Source of the DNA: Amphibalanus amphitrite
Taxonomy: Eukaryota > Arthropoda > Thecostraca > Balanomorpha > Balanidae
Length of the DNA stretch: 64,000 bases
Reading direction: 5' to 3'
Assembly (NCBI RefSeq): GCF_019059575.1
Contig: NW_024881507.1
Coordinates: 1,178,001-1,242,000 of the forward strand
The notes under the pieces are model-generated. The model was not told the origin of the DNA. It did not search any database and saw nothing but the letters and a program-made list of their open reading frames with translations. This document shows, piece by piece, positions 1 to 10,367 of the stretch; position 1 is the first letter of the stretch, and the number at the start of each line of letters is the position of its first letter. Made by a program: the position numbers and the translations under genes.

Positions 1-1731
1 GCTACTAGGATCGCATGCATGGCATGATTCAGACGGGGCAGAATCGTTCGCACTTTTTCCCTCCAGTCGTTTCAGCTGTTTCCTTGGCGGTTTCCGGAGG
101 TTGGCCGCCACAATTTTCATCTTCAAACTGTCCGCAAGGCGATCATCGACGAGCATCATTCCAGAAACCATCGTTAGGCTCCTGATGGTGCCTGAAGTCG
201 CGGGCAAATGCCGCGACCACTTCCCTTCTCTGCAGCTGCGTCTCGGTCGCATCTTTGTTGCCGGTTAACTTAAGATGAAGATCGTCCAGGCACATACACC
301 GGATCAGGATATGGTCAGGTGTGTCGTCTCCTTGCAAACGGCGCACCTCACCGCTGAGTACCGCAGGTCGGGTCACCCTGGGCACTGGGCAGGTCCGCGC
401 CGGGAGGCGGCCGATCCGGTGGATGTACTGGTACGACATACCTACTGCAGTATCCAGCACGTAGTTAATGCCGATAGGCATCCACCGCCTAGCCCTTGCT
501 TACGCCAGAGACTGTGGTGGAGGTCGGCATCCGGTCTCCCCAGATCCTCTTGAAGAAGGAGTCTGGCCATGTCATGCGTCAAGCAGTTGCAGCCGCCCCT
601 GCTCCGGCACTTGTGATGGCCTTTGCTTCTGCCGGCACCTCCTGCGGGAAGCCGGCTGCTTCTCTGACCAGCTCGTCGTCCCTCTTACGGTCCTACTGCC
701 TAGGCTGAGACGGAATATGACGATCTCCAATTGCCGCCATGTTGAAGCAGCATTGGCATTCCTCTCGAAGACTTTGTAACCTCCTGGTCCATCCATGTTC
801 CTGCTGACGACTCTGGTGGTGGACCCAGGTTTCATCGCGAAATAAACCAAGGAGTTTAAGGAAGGACGACGCAGCCTATCACATGGTCAGCCATAGAGCA
901 AGGGCTCTTAATATCGTCAATGATGCCGCCGAACGGGGAATCTCGCTTATCTAGCGGTACAACACCACCACCAAGTCAGAAGAGCAGAAGCAATACCTGC
1001 TTCAGCTAGTGCATCACCATCAGCAGGCGCAGCCCAAGAAAATCAAGGATGGATAGACAAAGAAAGTGTTTCATAGATAGTGCAGTGCTACCTTCTGCTG
1101 TAAAATTGTCTAAATACCCTGATTTGTCATGCTTGTTCAATCGGTATATACCTACACATATTATGGAATGGGGTTTGCTCAGTTAAAAAGTGCACAAGCT
1201 CGCAACCTCTAAATATACTCTGATTCCTCTGAAACTCGACCAGTGTCTTCCTTACCGGTAGTGGAACCGGGGCAAACTTCAGCCCCTTGAATATTTCATA
1301 GTTTTGTTTTTCCCATGTATGCTTGGGACACCCTACTGTAGAGCTTGGCCAATGGGCCTGTAGAGCGTCGACTCGCGTTGGAAGGATACCTTCGCCAGAC
1401 GCTCAGTGAAGTCATGGCTGCGCACAGCGGCATTCAAGAGGCTAGCGTATCTCGCAGGACAAGCAGAGCCGTCGAGGACGGCGTGGTCCGGGCAGGTCAC
1501 TGGGCTGGGAGACTGTTGGGTCGGGGTACTACGCCCGACATCGCCGTACAGACCTGACATCTGGTGACTGGTAGTGATGACTCACCGGTAACCAGTAACC
1601 ACTGTTCGATCACCACCGGCGCCAGTCCTTCACCAATCACCACCGTCGTTATAACACGGCGGCACCAGCACACCGGCACGGCCCGCCACCCCGCACTGCC
1701 GGATCAGTCTCTGTCTATGCTCAGTCCCTGT
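1..1731. other. Unassigned region, no recognisable gene
   Basis: This stretch lies downstream of the YIF1 stop codon (minus strand) and must include its 3' UTR. The longest open frame is a minus-strand run at 143-481 encoding 112 residues, and another runs at 572-850. Neither shows a domain I recognise, and neither connects through plausible splice sites to anything else. Base composition is mixed. A decayed mobile element or an exon of a gene outside the window are both possible. I see no tRNA, simple repeat or clear terminal inverted repeat here. Confidence 0.5.
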
Positions 1732-4069
1732 CTATCCCATCGCCTGCGGTCCGCCGTTGAGGAGCACGTCGGACACTGCCGGCAGCGGCGCCGGGAAGTG
1801 TACCAGGTGCGTGGTCAGCCAGTACATCATGATGGGCTGGGCGGCCGAGACGAGGAGCAGCAGGTAGAGTCGCCGCTTCACGCCGCTGCCGCCCTGGACG
1901 TCCTGCTGCGGCTGCAGCTGCACCTTCAGAGTCCGCACCTGGGGGGAGGAAGGGGGAGGTTCAGGTACCGGGGAGCGCCGCCAGGGAGGCAGGAAGGTAG
2001 CGGAGGGATGTGACATGAATACGGGCGTTTGACGAGCTCACTCGTAACGTAATCCCTATATTCTTTAAATGCTTTTCTGAAACCGAGTAAACTCAAAACT
2101 TTGCCGTAAGATGCGTCATTGTTGTGACTTTAACACCTCACCACTGCGACATGGTCTTACAAATGGCCACTTCTGGTTAAGTCCTATGACCAAGCACCAC
2201 CAGCACTAAATCGGGCGTCTCGGCCATCTGCCATCTCACCCAGTCGCCTGCTGAGGGGGAGAAGGGAACATACCAGGAAGAGCGCGTTCATGGCGCTGCA
2301 GTAGAGCAGGACGCAGTAGTAGCCGGTCCGGTCGACGAACAGGCTCGAGAGCAGCGTCACCACCATCCTGGGCGCAAAACAAGGACCCCGAGTCAGGTGA
2401 CGGGCAACACAACAGGGTATGCACTCAGAACGCGTATTGCTCAGCGTGGTATGGTAAAGGCAGAGAAAAACACTACACCCTCACAAATAAGGCAGCAGCA
2501 CTTACTCAAGTATCTAAGTCACTTAACTGATCAAAATACATTGCAATGAACGTTACAATATCAAATATGAAACTAGATTACCACTCATTTCAAGTATCTC
2601 CTTGGCGGAAGGAGATTATTTTTCGACGACCTCCCCATACCAACCCATGCATACGGATTTCACTCGTACCCCGCTCATTCAGCTCATGCTTCAGCGCAGA
2701 GACTCACCCGACGAATTTATAACCGGAGAAGGCGATGATGTCGAAGGTGCGCAGGTTGGTCTGCGTGTTCAGCACGTACATGGTCAACAGGACCACCAGC
2801 ACCTCGAAGATCATCCAGGCGGTGGCCGAGCTGGCCTGCATGCCGAGGACCTCGGGACTGAAGCGCTGCTGGCGGCCCAGTAGGAAGCCGGCCACCAGGA
2901 TGTAGGTGATGAACGCCATAGCCGGGATGTAGAGGTCGGGAGCGTTCACCTCGTGCCGTGGCTGGATGGGCTCCTCCGAGCTGTACCGTACCGACCAGTC
3001 CTGAGAACGACACGACATCGGTGTGTCAGTGTGTCAACGTAACGCACTGAAGCCAAAATAAATAGCAAAGCACGGTCATGGCGTTTAAACATCGTCAGTT
3101 TCTGTCAGAGGAAGTCGAGCTTGCAGATCAAATACCTAGGTCGAGCATTTTCATAATAAATACATTTTCAGAAGAAGCAGGCCAGCAAACACAGTCAAAA
3201 GAAAGAGAGAAAGCTAGACATGAATCTTATAACCATCACTGATCACACAAATGCATACCTATCAACTGACAAACAAAACAACAAACCAACTCCACTGTAA
3301 ACCGATTCACTCACCGAATTTGTGAACGGGAAGAAGAGCAGCCTCAGTTTTCTGCTGACGTACGCCGTGTCGACGGCGAAGTAGTACTTGAGCCGCGATA
3401 TGGACATGTACTTTTCCATGCTCTGCTGGACGGCCTGCCGGCCCTGCCCGAGCACGTTCTGGCCGTACTGCATGGCCATGTCCTGCATGGCCGGGTTCTG
3501 CAGCATCTGCGCGCCGGGGAAGGCGGCGCCGTACGGGCTGGACGGCGGCGGCGCGTGCGAGCGCTGGTGCATCTGCTGCTGCTGGGGCGGCGGCGGCGCC
3601 GTCTGGTCGTACCCGTAGCCGCCATAGCCGGGCTGGGGCGGCGGGTACCCTGGGTGGGCGGAGCACGGGTCGGGTCAGCGGCGATCAGAGGGGCGCTAGG
3701 CAGTCATCATTGAGCAGTGCAGAAAACAGATGACGAGGTAACAGCCACAAACAGTGGGGCGATCCTTATGGACATAATGAGACCTGTTTTGCAAATTGTT
3801 GCCTCGCTGAACACAGCTTTAGTGGCAAAAAAAAAATCGAAGCAGCAGTGCCCTGCAGATTTGGAGCTCCTTAATTTATAAAATGGACATACTTTAACTA
3901 GACAACACACAACACAAATAATGAAATAGCATGAATATAAAAGCTTACCTCCATAGTTTGGCTGCTGACCATATTGGTTTGGGTCTTGTCCATATTGGCC
4001 TTGGTTTTGATGGCCATAACCACTATTTTGTTGGCCATATTGGTTATAGCCATCATAGTTATAGTCCAT
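1732..4069 (-). CDS. YIF1: YIF1 family protein (Yip1-interacting factor), five exons
   Basis: Exons (minus strand): 3949-4069, 3315-3649, 2708-3000, 2274-2367, 1732-1938. All introns are GT-AG and the phases join to 350 codons (349 residues). The N-terminus is Tyr/Gln/Asn/Gly-rich (residues 1-41), then Pro/Gln-rich, the low-complexity cytosolic head usual for YIF1. Conserved YIF1 signatures follow: FPFTN at the end of exon 2, a block with [14 protein letters not shown] and [11 protein letters not shown] in exon 3, [18 protein letters not shown] across exons 4-5, and [11 protein letters not shown] near the C-terminus. The C-terminal half holds about five hydrophobic segments. YIF1 partners YIP1/YIPF proteins in ER-Golgi and early secretory membranes. 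The start ATG is the first in frame after an AT-rich, non-coding leader. Length fits the family (about 290-350 residues). Vertebrate A and B paralogues cannot be told apart here. Confidence 0.95.
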
Positions 4070-6267
4070 CTTGCAGTTTTCACTTAAGTATGTTTAAGTG
4101 CTACTGCTAAATAAGTATCTGAAAAAATAGCACATTAAATGCATACAGCATAGAACCTAAATGAAAAAACTGGAATAGTATGAAAAAGTAGCACTGCTAC
4201 TGTGATAGCCATAAATATATATTTTAACTTATAAGTATTCTGCCATGTTTGCTACCAATAATAACAATAAATAGCAATAAACCTGAATAATGAGTCAAGG
4301 AAATTTAGTAGCTAATTGTATGAAATAGAAACATTCATTTAAATTAGCCTTTCATGAGATTGTTCAGCTACCTTGGCCAAAGACCATTGGCACAACTTGA
4401 ACTGCAAGTAAAACAAAAGATCCTGCAAGTTAGTCAAGCTCACTGTGGCACAGCTAATAAGGAATATAAGTTTTCTTGATTTTGATAAAAGCATATACAA
4501 TATAATTGAATATTCATGATAGGCACACTATGTGATTCCATATCTCTTCAATTGACTTCAACATAAATAGCCTCTTTTTTCTTTTAACAGCTGCAAAATA
4601 TTTAGGATAACAGATGCCTGTACCAAGATGCTTCTATCTCTGTTGCTTCTATGTTTTGTAAATATTGCACATAAGTGAATGTTATAGAATAACACATCCT
4701 GAACTCTGGAGCCAGATGGCCAAGATCATATTTGATTAGATCACCCACTATTTATATAAATAATTAGCCCTATTGCTCATAGCATGACTCAGTAATAAAT
4801 TTGACTAAGGGCAATCAATATCTCATACCTACTCAGATTAATGGAAAACATCACTTTATTTCATTTTAGGACTGCAAATCAATTCAGACTCTGTTAGCAT
4901 TATAAAGGTTATTGCTAATGAAACACTGAGCCAATATTGACCTGTGTCCAATCAAGGTAAAATAAATAGGTGTAATCTGAAACCAGGGCACCTGGGTCGA
5001 TTTTATCAAGGCTCTTGAAATTCTCTTGCACAAATCACATAACAATTAGCCTGTGGAAGGCACCAAGTGGGGACAAATTCCATTGAAGTCACATGACTAA
5101 ATATGCCCTCCGGCACCATTTTCTGATTCCATCAATAATTATGCGTGGCCTGTCAAGCATCAAATTTGAATTGAAGTTAATTATTAAAACACAAGAAACC
5201 TTATGCTCAATATTTCCTTGGCAGTTGGCACTCAAATAGTAACTTAAGTCCATGAGACAGAAATAATATATTATTTGACACAAGAAACACTTCCAATAAA
5301 ACTAATTAGCAAAAAACTATTTCCACAATCCCAAAAAGAAACTGAAACTTTGCGGGAGTGGAATTACGACACCACCAGTCAGCCAAATACATGGGTTATA
5401 CAATTTTACAGGGGATATAGCTTTCGAAAACTTGAAGTATCACCAAAATATAAAAATGTACATAATAAACACGAGCAAACTACTAACAACAAACATCCAG
5501 ATAGATTCAAAACTCAGAAACAGACACACACACTCACGGAGCCGCCGCCTCTGCTGCCAAATCTAGGGTCCAACGCAGCTGAAGGAAAGTACAGGTTTAT
5601 ATGTAACCTGGAAAAAAACGTTCGGACCGGGATATCAAAAACAAATAAATGCGTATTTATTCTCATCACAGGATGTTTGAAAGATTCGTGAAAATAATAT
5701 TTTTTACAATATTTTTCGAAGAAACGTTTTAAAGCAAAAACGTTTTAGTCTTTTATTTTTTCTCCCGATTCTGGATGTCTAGAGGTTTCTCTCTTTTTTC
5801 TTTTTCATATGGTACCTCTTGACAGGGCATTTTCAACGCATAAGAGTTGAAAACTGGCGCAACAAAATTTTCTCTTGCGTAGTTTTATACGTCTTTCGCT
5901 CGAAATTTCTGCTTGTGTGTGGACATTGTAAGTAAGTATGTGGAAGGTTTGGAGGTTTTAAATGTTTATTGACCGTTTCTATTTGTTAACGTTCTTTTTC
6001 AAATGCTACCCTCCCGTAATACTGATATTTTTCTTCATTAGCAGTAGCTAATGATAAGCAGACGAGTTGCCTCAGTGGTTATGCAATTTCAACTTAGGTC
6101 ATAGGTACTTGGCCTAAGGATTTCTTATTTCATCTTGATCCTGCTCCTTCTTAGTGTAACATCTTGGACTAAGATGTGGAAGTAGATATTGCCTCAGTGA
6201 GAGTCAAGTGTGGTCTTGCATTTGTGGATTCCATTGGATTAGATGGGGGATAAGATAGGAAGCATGA

Positions 6268-6825
6268 TTAAAGGAAATAGTTCACTTTTTAACATGGGTT
6301 TTGAACTGGAATAGCAGTTCCGTAGCTTGGGCTGAGACGAGCATAAATCAGGAGCTTTTACAGCCCAACGATCACCCTAGGCAAAGATATTCTATTTCTC
6401 GTCTCGAAAAAGGTGTCTTGCGTTGAGGATGTGTGCCTTGCATATATTTCCATCCAGTATGAAAAGAGCATGGGTCCCGAAAATTCTTCAGAAAGTAGAG
6501 AAATTATCTACGAGAACTCTAGAGAAATTCTCGTACTGATCAATTAGGACATTCAGGGGAACATTATCAGATCGAGCAGATCGCCCAAATGCCGGTGGCT
6601 GCGATAATTTCTCTGTTTCTGAAGAATTTTCGGGAACCATGCTCTTTTCATACTGGATCGCGACTGTGCCTTACAGAAACTGAAAAGTTCTTCCTATATC
6701 AAAATATAGAAAATAATCTTTTGTTATAAAAAGGTTTTATTTTCTTTGCTGATTATTTTGAACATAAAAAATCATAAATCCGTTGCAAAAAAAATAATTT
6801 CGTGAAAGTGAACTATTTCCTTTAA
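6268..6825. mobile_element. TTAA-flanked MITE with a nested foldback
   Basis: Terminal inverted repeats AGGAAATAGTTCACTTT start at 6272 and end at 6821, flanked by TTAA at 6268-6271 and 6822-6825. Inside lies a second inverted repeat of about 40 bp, from ATCCAGTATGAAAAGAGCAT at 6452 to its complement ending at 6659. The element is about 550 bp and has no coding capacity. A TTAA target duplication is known for piggyBac and Kolobok superfamilies. The termini do not start with CCC as piggyBac ends usually do, so the family is left open. Confidence 0.8.
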
Positions 6826-6907
6826 GTCTATCAGTATCAACATGAGGTATTGAAGCAGCTTAGCCCTATCACTAAGGATGCGTTCACAGTCTACTCAGAT
6901 GAAGAGC

Positions 6908-6992
6908 ATTCTACATCGTCCGGCCAATCCCTTTTGATAACCACAGCCAAGCCCTCGCTGACCTTGACCCCATTGGTCGGACGACGTAGAAT
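6908..6992. repeat. Imperfect hairpin
   Basis: Arms of 21 nt at 6908-6928 and 6972-6992 are reverse complements at 19 of 21 positions (core CTACATCGTCCGGCCAAT against ATTGGTCGGACGACGTAG), with a loop of about 43 nt. It lies in the UQCRQ upstream spacer just outside the TTAA MITE. It could be a small foldback element or a structured transcript. The sequence alone does not decide. Confidence 0.6.
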
Positions 6993-7448
6993 CTTGTCCA
7001 GGAGACTCAGAATCCAGGGCTAGTTCACAGGCTGGTACAGTTTATTTTGAATCGCTTTGGCTGGGGTCCTAGCTAGCTAAGACTGCATAATGCCTGGAAC
7101 ACTGCTTTAAAGCCTGCAAATCATCAGCATCTCCTGTAGGAATGCATGGCATATTTTCTGTTTTCAGCTCAGCACAGTGAGTTGAGTGCTGGGAGGGGAA
7201 AATGCCATGTTTTCTATGGGAAGATGCTGTTTGCATGCTTAAAAGCTATGTTCCAGCCTAGCCAACATAGAAACTTAGCTAGGATCCTGACTAAGTTTTT
7301 TTCAGATGTTTACATCAGGTAATAGCCTGAAAAACTACACTTTGAACCTTGGGCATGTGAGGATCAAATGTCTGGCTTTAATACTACCAACTTTAGACTT
7401 GTAACTCCCTTCCCTCTGCCAGCCAGGTCGCTCAGCGCGCACATCACA

Positions 7449-7957
7449 ATGGGTCTCGGCTTCGGAAACCTTCACAAGAGCCGCGGCATCGTGGCCTACC
7501 GGCTGTCGCCGTTCGAGCAGCGCGCCTTCGCCGGCATCACCAAGGCGCCGCTGAACTTCCTGCGCCGCATCCGCGGCAACGTCTTCACCGTGGCGCCCCG
7601 TGAGTTACGCCCGGGTCTATCCGACCGTGCACGTGACGCCCATCGGATTCCGTCTGTCCGTGTGATGGGGCGGCTGATGAGTTGGGACATAGTGCAAGAA
7701 AGATCGGTGTGATCGTGTATCTCCGTAATATGGCACCGATTCCAGTGTTATGGCACTTTTCCCATTTACACAAGTTTTCCTTTTCTCCCCGTGTCAGTGT
7801 TGGCTACGTCGTCACTTCCGCTACGCCAACGCTCTTTTCTTACGCGTTTGTCTGTCCGGCAGCTTTCATCGTGGCGTACCTGGTGTACAACTGGGGCGAG
7901 GCCGAGTACGCCCGACTCTCCAGGAAGAACCCGGCCGACTTCGCCAACGACGTCTGA
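7449..7957 (+). CDS. UQCRQ: Cytochrome b-c1 complex subunit 8 (UQCRQ/QP-C), two exons
   Basis: Exons 7449-7599 and 7863-7957, GT-AG intron, phase 1, giving 82 codons (81 residues), the usual size for this subunit. The N-terminus reads MGLGFGNLHKSRG, followed by the family motif LSPFEQRAFAG and LRRIRGNVF. Exon 2 supplies a single transmembrane helix (FIVAYLVYNWG) and the conserved RKNPADFANDV tail. UQCRQ is a small accessory subunit of respiratory complex III, anchored in the mitochondrial inner membrane next to cytochrome b, so it would be nuclear-encoded and imported. The ATG at 7449 is chosen over an upstream in-frame ATG at 7368 because it aligns with the usual N-terminus. The segment before it resembles 5' UTR or an intron end (CTCTGCCAG). 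The downstream neighbour API5 is convergent. Confidence 0.95.
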
Positions 7958-10367
7958 GCGCGCCCTGTTTGTGTGCGTGTGTGTAGCTGAGACAATGGAC
8001 TGACGCGGGTGACCGACAGGCGCGGTGTTCACCGGGTTCCAACAACAGTGCGTCAATGTGCTGCGGAGTTAAATCCGCGCATCGGCCCAGCCGGTGGTGG
8101 TTAGGTGAATTTTATTAGATCGGAAATACAAACTCCGTAACATCGTCGTACGTAAACCATCCGAAGTGTATGAGACAATACACGAAACTGATAATTATGG
8201 ACGGTGCTTTTTTTGCGGCAGAAGCGGGTTGCACTGTGAAAAGTACGTATCCAGAAATATGTATCAGTTCTATTCCTAATAAGTAGGTAAAGTGTCGTTC
8301 CCTGGTACCGCGAAGAGGCTATGTCGGCTTTCTCAGACAAGACCACCTACCAACCACTCACCGCCGTCTGCCATGAAACACACCGGTTAGCTGTGGCTGT
8401 TTATTGAAATGTCACAACATCGAGGACAAACTGGATAAAAGGTGGCGCACAGCTGCCCCGCAGAGCCTCCCAACTCACCTGGGCGCAGTGACGGGACCTG
8501 GAATACTGCCAACGGGCTACTGGGAGGGAGAGGGGCGGGGGAACTCTCAAACACACACACACGCACGCACGGCACGACGCCGGGGCCACATTGTGCGGGT
8601 ACAAGTCTCCATCCGACTGGGCTAGAGCTGGCGCCTGTGAAAGCAAAGAAACGCTGGCAGTGCAGGACGCCACTGAGACCTGGGAAATATGAAGAAAGAT
8701 TGGCGTTACATGCTGCACTTCCGCACTCTGTCTCTTCAGGAGATCCTGAAAACATCAGCAAAAAGACACGGGTCCAGTTTGCTCCATCTACCTGTGAAAG
8801 AGAAGCAAGCTGCGCTGTATGAACGCGTCCACGCTCCCATCCAAAGCCAAAGTACAGGCTGGCCACGACTGACGTCGCTCACTATTCCTGTGGATGGAAG
8901 AAATAAATGGTTAGAGAGCGGGGAGGGGTGAAGGTCGCCGGAAGATCCACCGCTCCTGGCGTTCCTCCGACGTTCGCCAGCTCCGGTTGCCAGCAGGTCC
9001 AGGTCGCCGCCCGTAGTGAAGCTCCCAGCGGCCGTGACAGACCGATATCAGCGCCGTGGCAGACCAGTATCGACAGAGCTGTCACCGCCGACAGCACACA
9101 GGCGGCTTCATCTTCGTGGTGACAGTGCCGAGTTCTGACATATGACAGCTCACGTTACCGAGACAGGCCGAGTTCTAGACAGATGACAGCTCAGGCATCA
9201 GTACTGGCCCAGTTCGGAGATGTGGCTTGAGTCATGGTGCGCCACAGGTATACAGCATTGGATATTGAGTAAGGACTTGAAGATACGAGCAACACTCCGA
9301 ACGGCCCTCGCTCCCTGGATGTTTTTTTTTCTTCACTTGAGTCTCTTTTATGACTGTCTTCGTCTGCCACGGCCACGGCCTCCAGTGCAGGAGTTGCTTT
9401 GCTTTCAACGTTGTTTTTGCTTCTTTTCTGACCGCCACAGCTTGAAGAAGCCATTGTCTTGGATACGTCCTTGCTACGATGCGTTTTGTGGAGCAATTAC
9501 AGTGGTTGCGCTTTATTTCAGCAACGTCCCTTCATGTTATTTTACCATTGCATTTTCTTCGAAGAATATTATTGTCGTGTCTTGCCGAGAACAAGTTTGT
9601 CAACTCATGTTCATACTTCAATCCCATTTTTTCCTGTTTCTACTTTCTTCAAACTTTGAAATGTGTTCAAAATAGTACCGGATTGGTAGCCGCTGAGAAT
9701 CTTCTACATCTTCCATCTGGAAAGGCGTCGCATCTTGCAGTGGTGCAATTTCTACAAGAGGGACAGGAATCGTACAAAGGTGGCATTTAGAGAACATGTG
9801 AGTAAAGGAAGCCAAGGATCGGGCTTGATGCGTACGGTGGTTGTTGTGACAAGAGGAACAGTGCAGCCACAGACGGAGAACATTATTGCAAGGGGAATAA
9901 AAAAGCGAAGAAACTGAACGAGTGAACGGCGAAACATCAGGCAGCGGGGTCGCACGATTATACACCTTTCCCGCCCTGCGTCAACCGCCAGCTTGCGGCT
10001 GGACAGTGCGTTATCGGCGTATGGCCGACGGTACAGCTCCGGTACTGGTCGCTCGCTCACTCGCTCAGAAGCTGGCCGTTCACGTCCGAACAACAGACAC
10101 ACAGAGAACACGGTATTCGTCAGGCCGCTGCAGATCCTCCAACTGACGCGCCCGTTGCGTATTCACAAACTCAGTCACCGCAGTACAACTCTCTGAGCTC
10201 ACTCACATGCATCCCAAACTCAAACTGACGTCCCACAACTCCAGGCAGTAGACGACACCGGTCAGTCCTTCACTCCTTTGTTCGCCTCGCCTCCCACTCT
10301 CTCCCACCTTCCCTGCCTGTGTCTCCCCTCTCTCAGCAGTTTGTACAGTTCTCCGCCCGCGGGGCGC
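7958..10367. other. Convergent spacer between UQCRQ and API5
   Basis: This 2.4 kb spacer must hold both 3' UTRs. It has a CA/CG dinucleotide run near 8550-8575. It also has a short imperfect tandem, TGACAGCTCA with GCCGAGTTCT, near 9125-9195. Open frames such as 8387-8866 (-) and 9220-9675 (+) have no recognisable domain, no conserved neighbours and no convincing splice partners. An AATAAA-like hexamer lies near 9896 on the plus strand, too far from UQCRQ to assign. Confidence 0.5.

Larger units (their letters stand above)
4070..7448. promoter_or_regulatory. Divergent spacer between YIF1 and UQCRQ
   Basis: This 3.4 kb AT-rich spacer separates two genes transcribed away from each other, so it holds both promoters and 5' UTRs. 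A 138-residue open frame at 5275-5691 has no recognisable features and sits in AT-rich sequence, so I do not call it a gene. A TTAA-flanked MITE lies at 6272-6821 and a strong hairpin at 6908-6992. Nothing else was identified. Confidence 0.5.

Noticed and set aside
143-481. 112-residue minus-strand protein
   Set aside because: No recognisable domain, no splice context and no neighbours in support; left as unassigned.
5275-5691. 138-residue plus-strand frame upstream of UQCRQ
   Set aside because: AT-rich, low-complexity translation, unlike the GC-rich codon bias of all real exons here.
9220-9675. 151-residue frame between UQCRQ and API5
   Set aside because: Phe/Cys/Leu-rich random-looking translation; likely 3' UTR or spacer.
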